A DNA stretch of 64,000 nucleotides from Viscum album. Lineage: Eukaryota; Streptophyta; Magnoliopsida; Santalales; Viscaceae. The position numbers and the translations under genes are program-made. The stretch spans positions 1,903,344,644-1,903,408,643 of the forward strand of contig OY728163.1 in assembly GCA_963277665.1 (NCBI GenBank), read 5' to 3'. The notes under the pieces were generated by a model. The model was not told the origin of the DNA and did no database searches. It saw only the letters and a list, made by a program, of their open reading frames with translations. Shown in pieces: positions 11,936 to 22,665 of this stretch (position 1 is its first letter; each line of letters starts with the position of its first letter).

Positions 11936-12350
11936 GTGCTGAGGTTGTTTCCAACAGGGTTGAGGTTGTTTCAATAGGGCTGAGGATGTTTCCAGTGGGG
12001 CTGAGGTTGTATTGAGCAGGGCTCGTCAGTGGGTTACCATCCAGCAGGGATGGCTAGTACAACGGTGTTCACCGAGTAGTACCATCTAGCAGGGATGGCC
12101 AGAGCAGTGCCGGTCTTACCTCCAGCTGGGCTGGGCAGTGGTCCCCGATGCCGGGCTTACCTCTAGCTGGGCTGGGCAGTGGTCCCCGATGTCGGGCTTA
12201 ACTCCAGCAGGGCTAGGCAGTGGTCCCCGATGCTGGGCGTACCTCCAGCGGGGCTGGGCAGTGGTCCCCGATGCCGGGCTTACCTCCAGCTGGGCTGGGC
12301 AGTGGCCCCCGATGCAGGGTTACCTCCAGCTAGGCTGGGCAGTGGTCTCG
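11936..12350 (+). repeat. ~20-bp and 41-bp tandem repeats in 5' LTR of element A
   Basis: First, about four or five copies of a ~20-bp unit (GGTTGTTTCCAGCAGGGCTGA-like, with T/C changes) at about 11936-12030. Then, from 12128, about five and a half copies of a 41-bp unit that starts GGGCTGGGCAGTGGTCCCCG and ends ACCTCCAGCT. Both arrays recur in the 3' LTR. The open frames seen across this part are a result of the repeat period. Confidence 0.85.
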
Positions 12351-13540
12351 TCGCCAAATTTAGCCAGGTCGCCCTCCAGTGGATTACCCTATTACGAGAC
12401 TGGGAAGTGTGGAACCCGTCGACTTTCTGGGTCTCCCTGTAGTGGGAACCCGTTGACTTCTAGGGATCCTACAGTGGGGCTGGGAAGGGGGTCACCTGTC
12501 GACTTCGAGACCTCTCGACTACGGGGCAGTGTCGAGGTGTGGTGTTTGAGCCCTTGGCTTGCGGTTCGGGATAGAAGTGCGGGATGTTGGGCATCGATGG
12601 TGTTACTTCTAGGACTGTTGGCTACTCTTTCTTAGGATGAGCTACGAGATGAAGACCCCCTTACGATTTTGTTCGGGCATCTTGACAGAGCATACATATG
12701 TGTATACCTCATACGAGTACCCACTCCTTGGGTTTTGGTTACTCTCCTTCTAGGAGAGGTGAAGACGCATGGGGTATGCCACGTGATTTCTGTGTCTAGC
12801 TTCTCGTGGTTGGATGATTCTACTCTCCTGTTATAGGTAGAGAAGACTCGACGGGAAGTTCATCTTCTAACAGTTTCCAGCTCCTTGTGCCTGGACGAGT
12901 CTACCTTCTTTATTTTTTTGGGTTGAGCTGGACTCTTACTGTACTCTTTACTGCACCTTCAGTATTACTCCTTTACATTTCCTGTTTACTCTAATGCTCA
13001 CCCTTCGGTACCTCCTTTAATGCTCCCTTGAGCCATTAGGGTATCCTACTGAGTATTTTTATACTCACCCCTGCTTGGGCTTTGCCCGCACTTAGTGCGC
13101 CCTTGCAGACAATGGACAGGTTGGTCGTGACCTCAGTGGAGCGTAGGAGCTTGGGAGCTTGGACCATGTGCGGTGGTCGTGGCCGGGATCCAGGTGGGAG
13201 ACCTGTCAGCTGTTCCTTTTTGTTTACTTGTTGCCGGGTTGTGGCACCTTTTCTGGTTTGGCGCGTTTTTCCCCTTTTCCTTTTTCAGCACTTTACTTGT
13301 ATCTTTTAGAGGTCGATGCACATTGCGGTTTATTTATAGCAGTTATTCTTTTTACTCTGCTTTCCTTTTCTTCTACTCTGTACTGTTGCATTGAGTTTGT
13401 TGCATGTGTGTGTACAGGTTCTTAGGCAAAGGCCTCCCTGAGTTATTGTGCCTTCGGCGCTGGTCGCCAGCCTCTAGGCTATGGAGGCGGGCTTTGGGTA
13501 GTTGCGGCTCGAGCCTGGGTAGGGTCGGGTCATGAAAAAG

Positions 13541-13552
13541 TGGTATAAAAGG
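13541..13552 (+). other. Decayed tRNA-Met primer binding site of element A
   Basis: TGGTATAAAAGG begins four bases after the 5' LTR end and matches the start of the usual TGGTATCAGAGC primer site of plant LTR elements, with changes after the sixth base. This fixes the orientation of the element as plus. Confidence 0.7.
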
Positions 13553-13874
13553 TTGTTCGTTCCTTGGGACGTTGTGAGGACGTCCCTAAAATAGGAATTG
13601 GTTGGGATTTAGGGAAACAGTGTTAATGTGTCTCAAGAGCGGCTCTCAGCCCAGGGATTCCAGTGGTGGTGTGGCGGCCAACGTATCCATTCACCAGGAC
13701 CTTGATAACCCGCTTGTCGACTCTCCATGCTGAGACACTTGTTGCAGGGAAATTTGTTTGTGCATCACATAGGAATGAGTCTTTGACTGTCCTTCTTGAG
13801 TCACCTCCCTATCGTTGCTATTTGTATACACATATATGCTCATCTGACTGCGACACTCCTTGATAATGATCAGG
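13553..13874. other. Leader of element A between primer site and gag
   Basis: About 320 bases with no recognised gene. The short open frame at 13663-13863 has no similarity I know and ends just before the likely gag start. Confidence 0.5.
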
Positions 13875-14800
13875 ATGACTTCGCGAAGACAGCCAGCTAG
13901 GATACCATCTTTGGTTTGTGATGACGACCCTGTGAGCTACGAGGCCACAGTCCAGGACCCATCATGCGAGCCCCTTTCTCCGGGTGGGCCGGTAGCAGAA
14001 CCCCACCCGTTGAGCAGCATGCAGTTTCAGTAGAGCAGGCTGAGCTTGAGCGTAGGTTGAGCGCACTCCGTGAGTTCCAGCTGCAGAGACCGCTGAGGTT
14101 CAGTGGTGAGCCAGACCCTCAGCTAGTAGAGGTTTGGCTCGAGGCAGTGGTTCTCCTTTTCAGGCTTGTGCAGACGCCTACAGATCAGAGAGTGGCTTTG
14201 GCAGCCACCCTTTTTTTTGGAGCAGCTTGGCGTTGGTGGAGTTTGGTTACTCAACTTCTTGATGAGTCGTCGCTTTCGTGGGACGACATTCATTTGTTGT
14301 TTTGTGAGGAGTTTTTCCCCTCCTTCTTGAGCTCCGTTCAGATTCAGGAGCTCCTGTAGTTTCAGCAGGGAGGGATGACAGTGGCCGAGTACACGGCTAG
14401 TTTTGCAAACCGTTCACGCTTTTACCCGGACTTGGCCCATGACGACAACCTCTGAGCGTGGAAAATTGAGCAGGGTCTCCACCGAGACATTCGTTCTATC
14501 ATAATACCCTTGGGAATTTCCACATATGTTGGGAACTAGAGCAGGCGCTGGTGATAGAGGTCTTCCTATCACGTTCTGGAGTAGGTGGTGGCAGCAGACA
14601 CGTTGGAGCCGAGATGTCTGCCTCAACTAGTGGGCGTCGGCAAGCAGGACCTCGACGCAGGTGGCTTACTGACAATCAGACTCAGGGGCATGGTCGTACA
14701 CCACAGTGGCACTAGAGGGCACCAGTGTAGTCCAGAGATAGTCTGTTCTATGCTTGTGATGGGTGAGGTCATTTGGCACGAGACTGCCCGACCCGAGTTG
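13875..14800 (+). pseudogene. Element A gag (Ty3-gypsy type), frameshifted
   Basis: The likely start is the ATG at 13875, opening 'MTSRRQPARIPSL'. A frameshift near 14030 moves the reading to the open frame that contains the Retrotrans_gag domain: 'LRFSGEPDPQ', 'WLEAVVLLF', 'TDQRVALAATLFFGAAWRWW', 'SWDDIHLLFCEEFFP'. A TAG at 14357 and a TGA at 14453 interrupt the same frame, which continues with 'MTVAEYTASFANRSRFYPDL' between them. At 14744-14787 a zinc knuckle remains ('GHLARDCP' preceded by cysteines, with a 1-base-type shift and a stop). Gag would form the particle and bind RNA. No protease or other pol domain follows, so the element lacked its own enzymes even before gag decayed. Confidence 0.85.
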
Positions 14801-15654
14801 CTGGGAGCTTCGGGCAGGCGGCAGGTGCACCACCACGACAGAGGCAGTGTCGTGATCGAAGTAGTACCCAGAGAGGTGGTGCTATCAGAGGAGTGGGAGG
14901 AGCTGGTGGTAGGGGATGACGGTACGAGATCTCCCCATCACCACTAGGCGGTCTACGTCAGGCTCCGGGAGTTGACGGTTGGGACCACGGACAGCCGCGA
15001 GCTCTGGATGTCTATTATCCTGCAGAGCATGAGGTGATAAGAGGTACGCTCTACAGCTCTTCTACCTTTTTGCAGTAGAATTGTTAGACTCTGTGTGTGA
15101 ACTTATTTCCTCCCTCCTACTTGTTTGATGTGTTACCAGGGTGACGTAGGGCGTCGGGTGTAACCATGTGTTGGTAACGTAAAAGGCGTGGGACCTTTTT
15201 CTCTAGTCGATGGTGTCGACACCTACACCTTTCGAGCGTGTAAGAGAGCCTCGGTTGTGGAATGTTGTGTGACCAGATATCCTTAGGTGCTTCACCATAT
15301 GGATATTCTGAAGGAGGGAATCACCGGGCCTTGCCCCATGCCCAAGCGGTGATTCCTGTCGCGGCGTGCGATGTAGAGGTTTGGCTGGGGAGGTGAGCTA
15401 CCCCCGAGGGCCTTCGGGCCAATTGAGACCGTGCAAAGGGATGGCGAGGTACCCTGCCACATTTCCCTAACCCCAAAGTCTGGAGTGGGTGCACGACATC
15501 GGCAAGGGCCGACCTCGCATGAACAGATCAATCCTTTGGTCTGTGTGCGGTGACGCAGAGCTATGAGTGGGTTCTTTTGGGTACGGGAAAGCCAGGTGTG
15601 GGCTTAGTACCCTGTGTTACTCCCTAGTTTTGCTTTTCGTGGATGAAAATCTTG
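14801..15654. other. Element A interior after gag; no gene recognised
   Basis: About 850 bases of moderately GC-rich DNA. No protease, reverse transcriptase or integrase motif was found in any frame. At 15305-15320 the string ATTCTGAAGGAGGGAA closely resembles the true polypurine tract near 15655. Confidence 0.55.
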
Positions 15655-15667
15655 AAGGAGGGAATGA
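15655..15667 (+). other. Polypurine tract of element A
   Basis: AAGGAGGGAATGA ends directly at the TGTAAGAACCC start of the 3' LTR, the position required for priming plus-strand DNA synthesis. Confidence 0.85.
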
Positions 15668-16328
15668 TGTAAGAACCCGGTTTTTGATACTAAATACTTT
15701 GTAATATTCTTGATGATATTCTAGAGCAGCGCCTTCAAACGACATGCGATTCCAAGCCCCGGAGTGGCCGGAATTAAATTTTCAGTGCGTTCACACTGGA
15801 AATGCTAAATAAATGGGATAACTCCTAAACGGAGATTCAGATCAGATATCCGAGTGTACGGATGGGTCCATAATGAGGTGTTTACCATTGTAACGACATA
15901 AAACTTGTCGGCGCGGGATGTTTGGACCCCTCGCCCGCTTCTGGAACGTTAAACGGATTAAATTAATTAATTAATTCGTTTAATGGTGAAACATGAGTAT
16001 CTCTTAAACGGGGACTCGGATTGGATAAATGAGGGCACCTTTGAGTTCGGAACACTCTGTTTACTCTATGAGGGGTATAATTTTCGCGGGCGCGAGCCAT
16101 TTTTGAAAAATGGCTCCAGGGGCGTTTTCGTAATTTAGCGGCTTCAGACGTTAAATTTTATAATTTTTGAACGGTGTCTTGGATTAAAATTTTGAGACCT
16201 CCATTGTGCTCAAGAGATTTTTTTTACACTAGGGGAGGTGTAATCTTGACCCCTCCAAGAGTTTCGGGTGTGGGTTAATTTGATGGATTAAATTAATTAA
16301 AACTTTTTAATTAATTTCTTTTTCTTCC

Positions 16329-16339
16329 TATTTAAACAT
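16329..16339 (+). promoter_or_regulatory. TATA-like box in 3' LTR of element A
   Basis: TATTTAAACAT is identical to the box in the 5' LTR and lies at the same distance from the LTR start. Confidence 0.5.
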
Positions 16340-16885
16340 AACTGCCCCTCTCTTCCAATTTTTTTATCTCCTGGAAGAAGAGCTCAACCAAGGAGAGATC
16401 CTCACTAATCCTCCTCTCCAAGCATTGCTGCAACGATGGATCGTGCGGTGACGCGCTGGGAAAAGCCCAACAAGGTAGGCTTCGTTGCGTTCTATTTACG
16501 CACCCCCTTTGAATTCGATTTTGTTCATTGAAATGCAGTTCAAATTTCAAACGAAGCACTTATTTGTGTAGCACATATTCTGATCTTTCGAACACATATT
16601 TCGGGATTAAAATTCGAGTCCTGATGTTCTCGTAGTTGTCCACTGAAAATAGAGGGTTTCAAGGTTTTTTTTCGGTTTTTCGGGTGTTTTCCGACGAGCA
16701 GGCCTGGCAGCACGGCAAGGGACCAGGAGGAGGCGTCGGCCGGGCGGTCTGCAGCGTAGCCTGTCTCGGGGTCGAGTCGGCCGGGAGCGCGACCGAGTAG
16801 AGATGGCGTGGGCTGCCGGTGGAGCGAGACAGCACCGGCGCTGTCTGCGGCGAAGGGTGCCGGCCAGGCGCGCGCGGCGGAGGAG

Positions 16886-17050
16886 CCCGAGGCCAGGCCT
16901 CGGGTGTGCTCGGGAAGCCAGGACCCGCGCGGCGCGGGTCCTGTTTGTTTTCAACGGAGACCGGCTGCTTGGCCGGTCTGCTAGGAGCGAGGACCCGCAC
17001 AAGGCGGGTCCAGTTGGGCGATGACACGGGACCGGCCAGCAGGCCGGTCC
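16886..17050 (+). repeat. String of five hairpins in 3' LTR of element A (better kept copy)
   Basis: Stem-loops follow one another: 16886-16904 (CCCGAGGC / GCCTCGGG), 16920-16942 (AGGACCCGCG, loop CGG, CGCGGGTCCT, ten perfect pairs), about 16960-16979 (GACCGGC / GCCGGTC with neighbouring pairs), 16990-17011 (GGACCCGC / GCGGGTCC), and 17029-17050 (GGACCGGCC, loop AGCA, GGCCGGTCC, nine perfect pairs). The stems alternate between a GGACCCGC type and a GACCGGCC type. An A-run and a (TAA)n(TTA)n palindrome follow. Confidence 0.9.
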
Positions 17051-17083
17051 GTTTGTAAAAAAAAGTTAGAAAAAAATAAGTTT

Positions 17084-17123
<40 letters not shown>
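17084..17123. repeat. (TAA)n(TTA)n palindromic microsatellite, 3' LTR copy
   Basis: TAA units run straight into TTA units, as in the 5' LTR at 10091-10132, with slightly different unit numbers. Confidence 0.9.
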
Positions 17124-17501
17124 GGAAATGGTTTATAAATCATAAATCATCCGTAGGGCGTCCGTATTGCACGCCGTCTACTGCAGCGTGGAGCCCGTGT
17201 TAAGGTGGACTTTTTGAGATGGTTTCGGGAATTTTTATTTCCCAAAACGAGGGGTCTCGGAGGCACGACGTGTCTTTAAGTGGTTTGTCATTTTTTCGGC
17301 GGATATTGTTTTGGACGGCGCTGACGCGTCTGACGTCCGTTTTGAGCACTGTTAGTGGCATTGGGACCCTGGCATCGAGGCGGAGTTTTCCAGGGTGGTT
17401 TCAGGCATTGAGGCCGAAGATGAGGCATGGGCCCCACGGCCCGTCTTTTGAGCTGCGTGAAGCTTTTAGCGAATTTTTCCTCGGACGTTTGTTCGGGGCG
17501 T

Positions 17502-18104
17502 GCGAGCAGTCGATGTTGGGTGTTCTTCCGAGGGCATCGCGTTGGCGTAGTCTGCCCGCTGTAATTCCGCACGATGGTGTGGGCCCCGCAAGGGCCATTT
17601 CGGGAGTTGACAGTGATTTCCAGCTTTATCATCAGCGACCGTTTTGGACAAGTGATTAGTCCATTTCGTGTACTTTTTTGAGAGTATCGCAACGATGCGA
17701 TCTGTTCATTGAGTTTCGGGACCGGGATGTGGGTCCCACGTGGCACCGCTCGTGTGCAGTGCACCGGGATGCATCTTTTTCTCCGTATATCCATTTCACT
17801 CAAGTGAGTAGTGCTTTTGACGTGTTTTCCCGAGGGAATCGCAATGGTGAGATGCGCCCGACTGTTTTCGGGGCCGAGGATTGGGATCACGGGACGTCGT
17901 TCAGGCGTGAGGCGGTGTTGGTGACTTTTCCGTCGGATATCCGTTCGAGGCGAGTAAGTAGTCGATCTCGCGTGTTTTTCCACAAGTATTACAATGGTGT
18001 GATCCGTTTGGTTGTGTGGAGGCTCTTGAGTGATCTTGTTGAATATGGAAGCATGTAGGGTGCTCCAGTGGTGGTTCGCCCTACCTAGTTTGTAGCGGAC
18101 CCTT
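17502..18104 (+). repeat. Degenerate ~150-bp tandem repeats in 3' LTR of element A
   Basis: Anchor motifs at 17502, 17652, 17804 and 17954 repeat every 150-152 bases, matching the array in the 5' LTR. Confidence 0.7.
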
Positions 18105-18426
18105 GGCATGTGATCGCGCACTCTTGGGAGAGTGATGTGAATGGTTCACAAGATGTGGTTAACCATGCCTGGGCCTTTGTGGTGGAGTTGTTACGTCACG
18201 CCTTCGCATTGACGCTGGGTGCCATGTGCATGATAGCCTTTGGGGTAGAACGAGGTATAATCTGGGAGTATACGGGAGCGCTTGGAGGTATGTGTGGTTG
18301 TTTGTAACTGAGGATGTTTGTGTGCTCAGTTGGGGTTGACTTGGGGCCACACGTCATGTGGTCCCCGCGTGTGTGCCGTGATATGCTTTGCGTTCTGAAT
18401 TCTCGCGACGTAGAGGGTCCCTCTGC

Positions 18427-19330
18427 GCTCGTTTGTTTGACCAGTAGGGTGGAGTTTTCCCCTGGCATTGTGCTCGTTTGTTTGGCCACCAGGGTGGAGT
18501 TTTCCCCGGCTTTGTGCTCGTTTGTTTGGACAGAAGGGCGGTGTTCCCCTGGCCTGGTGCTCTTTTGTCTAACTAGCAGGGTTGAGTGGTCTCCCCCTGG
18601 TCTTGTTCTCGATGGTTTGGCCAGAAGAGATGGTTTGGTTCCTCTACTTCTTCAGCTGTGAGGGGTTTCAGTACTGTGCCCTTTCACCGGACTGTGACTA
18701 CGGGTGTTCGTATAGCGTGGGTGTTTTCCCCACTTTCTGGGATGAGATGTCTCGGTCCGCTTCGACAGTGACTCAGCTGATGGGAGTGGGATCTCCTTGT
18801 GAGGCCTGGGGAGTTTCTCTCGTTGCTCTGTGTTCCCTGGTAGAGCTTGTGGTTTCGGTGTGACCAAGACTTTACGAGGGCACCGATCCTCTACCCAGGA
18901 GGTTGTTCCAGAAGGGCTGAGGTTGTTTCTAGTAGGGATGAGGTTGTTCCAGCAGGGTTGAGGATGTTTCCAGTAGGGCTGAGGTTGTATCGAGCAGGGC
19001 TCGTCAGTGGGTTACCATCCAGTAGGGATGGCCAGTACAGTGGTGTTCACCGAGCAGTACCATCCAGCAGGGATGGCCAGAGCAGTGCCGGGCTTACCTC
19101 TAGCTAGGCTGGGCAGTGGTCCCCAATGTCGGGCTTACCTCCAGCTGGGCTGGGCCCTGGTCCCCGATGTCGGGCTTACCTCTAGTGGGGCTGGGTAGTG
19201 GTCCCCGATGCCGGGCTTAACTCCAGCGGGGCTGGGCAGTGGTCCCCGATGCCGGGCTTACCTCCAGCAGGGCTGGGCAGTGGTCCCCGATGCCGGGTTA
19301 CCTCTAACTGGGCTGGGCAGTGGTCCCTTC
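18427..19330 (+). repeat. 45-, ~20- and 41-bp tandem arrays in 3' LTR of element A
   Basis: The 45-bp array is at about 18427-18603, the ~20-bp array (GAGGTTGTTCCAGCAGGGCT-like) at about 18900-19000, and the 41-bp array (GGGCTGGGCAGTGGTCCCCG units) at about 19087-19330. The 41-bp array has a different number and order of variants from the 5' LTR, as expected if units change by slippage or unequal exchange. Confidence 0.8.
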
Positions 19331-20517
19331 GCCGACTTTAGCCGGGTCTCCCTCCAGTAGATTACCCCTTATTACGGGACTGGGCAGTGTAGCACCCGCT
19401 GACTTTCCGGGTCTCCCTATAGTGGGAACCCGTTGACTTCCAGGGATCCTCGTGTGGGGCTAAGCAGGGGGTCTCCTGTTGACTTTGAGACCTCTCGACT
19501 ATGCGGCAGTGTCGAGGTGTGGTGTTTGAGCCCTTGGCTTGTGGTTCGTGGAAGACGTGCGGGATGCTGGGCATCGATGGTGTTACTTCTGGGACAGTTG
19601 GCTACTCTTTCATGGGCTGAGCTACGGGAGGGAGATCCCCTTACGAGTTTTTTCGGGCTTCTTGACAGAGCATACATATGTATATACCTCATACGAGTAC
19701 CCACTCCTTGGGTTTTGGTTACTCTCTTTCCAGGAGAGGCGAAGATGCGCGGGGTACGCCACGTGCTTTCTATGTCTAGCTTCTCGTGGTTAGATGAGTC
19801 TACTCTCCTCCTATAGGTAGCGAAGACTCGATGGGATGTTCATCTTCTCACTGTTTCCAGCTCCTTGTTCTTGGACGAGTCTACCTTCTTTATTTTGTTG
19901 GGTTGAGATGGACTCTTACTGTACTCTTTACTGCACCTTCAGTTGTACTCCATTACTTTTCCTGTTCGCTCTTCCTCTCACCCTTCGATACCTCCTTTGT
20001 TGCTCCCTTGAGCCTTCAGGGTATCCTACTGAGTATTTTTATAATCACCCCTGCTTGGGCTTTTTCCGCACTTGGTGTGACCTTGCAGACAACAGACATG
20101 TTGGTCGTGACCTCAGTGGAGCGTAGGAGCTTGGGATCTTGGACCGCATGCGGTGGTCATGGCCGGGATCCAGGTGGGAGACCCGTCAGCAGTTCCTTTT
20201 GGTTTACCTGTTGCCGGGTTGTGGCACCTTTTCTGGTTGGGAACTTGTTTTGCCACTTTTCCTTTTTCAGCACATTACTTGTATCTTTTAGAGGTCGATT
20301 CACATTGTGGTTTATTTAAAGCAGTTATTCTTTTTACTCTGCTTGTATTTTCTTCTACTCTGCACTGTTGCAGTGAGATTGTTGTGTGTGTGTACAGGTG
20401 CTTAGGAAAAGGCCTCCCCGAGTTATTGTGCCTTCAGCGCTGGTCTCCAGCACCTGGCCTATAGAGGCGGGCTTGGGGTAGTTACAGCTCGAGTCCGGGT
20501 AGGGTCGGGTCGTGACA

Positions 20518-20522
20518 TATAG
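20518..20522. repeat. Target-site duplication of element A, right (TATAG)
   Basis: An exact copy of 8643-8647 directly after the CA end of the 3' LTR. Confidence 0.9.
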
Positions 20523-20790
20523 CACCAAAAAATAAATTGGCATCTTACAAATAATAAAGTAGAATGTGTTGATCACTACTAGATGGATTCTACACAAGGA
20601 TCATTATAGTGAAATGAAGGTAATCTAAAAAAGGTTCTTTAGAAAGATAAAAAAAAATCATCTAAGAAAATATCCTATGATGAGGTATTTTATTTCTCAT
20701 TATTTAAATAAATAAAATATAATTTTAATCTGCAAGATCCTATATTGGGGTTTCAAGAAACTCTAAATTAAAAGAAATTTTAAATTAACG
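20523..20790 (+). repeat. 3' LTR of copia A, second part
   Basis: It continues the copia LTR cut at 8647. The strongest match to the 5' LTR is TATTGGGGTTTCAAGAAAC, followed by CTAAATTAAAA and a run to TTAAC at 20786-20790. The flanking sequence after this differs from that after base 876, which marks the LTR end. Confidence 0.75.
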
Positions 20791-21100
20791 CCCTGTATAA
20801 AAGCATTTGTTATTCACATAACCTTTCATTTTTCAATTCCCTTTTATCTATAATTTTTTTTATAATTAATAATATTTGATATATATCTAGTATATAATAT
20901 CCATAACTTAAAGTTAGATAAATTTATCTTTATAATATTCACTTTTAAAAGCTTGGAATGGTTCTCTTTGAGAGCACTTCTCAACCTTTGAAACCTATCT
21001 AGAACTATCATATTGGTTTACCTATAAAATATCTCAAAAATGATATATATTATGCATTCCATTGTCTAAAAAACAACATATATATGGATTAATATCATTC
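20791..21100. other. AT-rich DNA, nothing recognised
   Basis: This is the flank of copia A. No coding frame, repeat or transposon end could be supported. Confidence 0.5.
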
Positions 21101-22665
21101 TTTATATCTTTTTATCAAGGATTTTTAATGAAATTACTCCCATATAAAATATTAACCTCAACAATCATATTTATTATTACAACCCTTGTCTTCATTGAAC
21201 ATTAATTCAAGATTTATTACACAAAATAAAACCCAAAAGATAGAAAATTATTATATATTTAGGTAATTATGATCATTACATAATGAATTAAAATATGGTT
21301 ACATCGGCATTATTGAAAACATCCTTAACATGGTCATATTATTCCATAAGAAAGGGGTGATATTTGAAGCCCAGTAAGGGATTAAACAAGGCATAACATT
21401 AAAAAATTATTAAATGTTAAAAAATATACATTTAGATGGGACATAAAGTGGTGATAATAATTAACATGAACAAATAATTGTGATATAACATGATAACATT
21501 AAGGAAATATGGGAAAGTGGAAACAACATTGAACATGACATCATAAAAATATGTCAAGGATAACCACAAAGACATCATAACATGTGTGGAAAAAGTTCAA
21601 AAATGGATTAGGATCACTCCATAATCCCATACATGATTTATTATGAGAATAAAACATTACTTAATGCATTGAAGTGATATATAACTTTGGGTGAATCCAT
21701 CACTTTCATATCAAGTACATGCATAAGTGTTCCTTATAGATCTATAATATAAGGATGCATTTTATAAAATTTAAACCCATTACAAAGAAGTGTGGGTTAC
21801 ATGCATGTAATTATTCAATAAATGTAGGATGTGTACATCTATTTAAATAACCTTTAGTGTAAATGAGGATGGATATTCCCAACATTATTGTTTGGCAAGA
21901 AAAATTTGAGTGAAAATTTTCAGCATAAGGATAGTACTTAAAGATTCATAAAATGGATTAATGAGAAGGAAATGGGTCTATCGTCATTATGAAAACAAAA
22001 TTAAAGTAAGAGGGATGTGGAAAAACATATCCCAACATTATTAATTGGAATGAAATGGGAGAAAATGTTTTTTTATCATTTAATGATATAAATCATTTAC
22101 AAAGTAACGATAATAAGAAGTAAATATATTCATTATTTTATAAAATATACATATTCATGTTAGTAGGGACTTAATACATATCCTTGTATTACACAAGAAA
22201 ATTCCCTAATGGTAAGGTTCATGATGGTGATATTTTCATGGTGTGGTTTAGTATATATGGTTTAGGCCATGATCTCAATGATCTCAAACTTCTCCCTTAA
22301 ATGGTTTCACTCATGATTCAGTTATTGGATCTCATCTTTGTCTTCGTCAAGGTAAAATACTACTGATGTTATCTCCCTCATAATATTTGATAAATTAGAT
22401 TCGTATGGTATGATCCTACTGTTCAATACCATCACATCCTTTGTTCATGTTAATTGAATTAATTAAAACCCTATATTTATACTAATCATATGATCATTGT
22501 TCAATAGTTATATTATCAACGATTATGATTGTTAACAACCATTTAAAAACAATAGTATATAATAAAACCAAATAATTTCATGTGTTTTCTATAATTCTAA
22601 TGCAAACTAAGACATTTAATTCAACCACAAAGTGAATTGTTTTAATAAAATTTTGGGTCATTACA
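21100..22665 (-). repeat. Probable decayed gypsy LTR (solo or fragment)
   Basis: The stretch AAGGGGTGATATTTGAAGCCCAGTAAGGG around 21343-21372 lines up with the AAAGGGGTGAGCTCGGATGCTCAGTAAGG block near the outer end of element B's LTR. At 22653-22665 the sequence TTTGGGTCATTACA resembles the GGGTGTTACA end of such LTRs. No interior, primer site or polypurine tract is visible beside it. The left boundary is a guess from the spacing in element B. I regard it as an old LTR remnant related in design, not as a close copy. Confidence 0.35.

Larger units (their letters stand above)
8648..13537 (+). repeat. 5' LTR of element A
   Basis: It begins TGTAAGAACCCGG and ends GGGTCGGGTCATGAAA, a decayed form of the TGACA end seen in the other copy. 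Inside, in order: AT-rich U3, a TATA-like box at 9309, a GC-rich leader, a string of hairpins (9890-10054), a (TAA)n(TTA)n palindrome, roughly 150-bp tandem repeats, and 45-, about 20- and 41-bp tandem repeats. Long open frames on both strands in the GC-rich part overlap one another, run through repeats and are not kept in the 3' LTR, so I do not call them genes. Confidence 0.92.
8648..20517 (+). mobile_element. Element A: pol-less LTR retrotransposon with 4.9-kb LTRs and broken gag
   Basis: The element starts TGTAAGAACCCGG and ends GGGTCGTGACA, with a perfect TATAG duplication on both sides. Its LTRs (8648-13537, 4890 bp; 15668-20517, 4850 bp) flank only 2130 bp. The interior has a decayed tRNA-Met primer site, a Ty3-gypsy gag with frameshift and stops, and a polypurine tract, but no protease, reverse transcriptase or integrase. 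This fits the described classes of large retrotransposon derivatives and of terminal-repeat elements carrying only gag. It must have been moved by enzymes from another element. In the first ~155 bases I count about 13 differences between LTRs, mostly C/T or G/A, so it is moderately old. It is much more GC-rich than its surroundings. Confidence 0.92.
15668..20517 (+). repeat. 3' LTR of element A
   Basis: It is homologous to 8648-13537 over its full length, starting TGTAAGAACCCGG and ending GGGTCGTGACA. All internal structures of the 5' copy recur, several in better condition. A 277-codon open frame on the minus strand (17288-18121) runs through the 150-bp repeats; in the 5' LTR its counterpart is broken into shorter pieces, so it is not called a gene. 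Confidence 0.92.
1..20790 (+). mobile_element. Copia A: old Ty1-copia LTR retrotransposon, interrupted by element A
   Basis: Two diverged LTR copies, about 1-876 and about 8040-8647 continued at 20523-20790, flank an interior whose broken frames read in copia order: gag, protease, integrase, reverse transcriptase, RNase H. The two halves of the 3' LTR join to about 876 bp once the nested element and one 5-bp duplication are removed, which equals the 5' LTR. Every domain carries stops and frameshifts, so the copy is dead. The left end lies at or just outside the window, so its own target duplication cannot be seen. What is seen: the LTR match and the protein motifs. Assignment to a copia lineage is not attempted. 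Confidence 0.85.

Noticed and set aside
12138..12635. 165-codon repetitive open frame
   Set aside because: It is a translation of the 41-bp tandem repeat; two frames are open over the same stretch and neither has a known domain.
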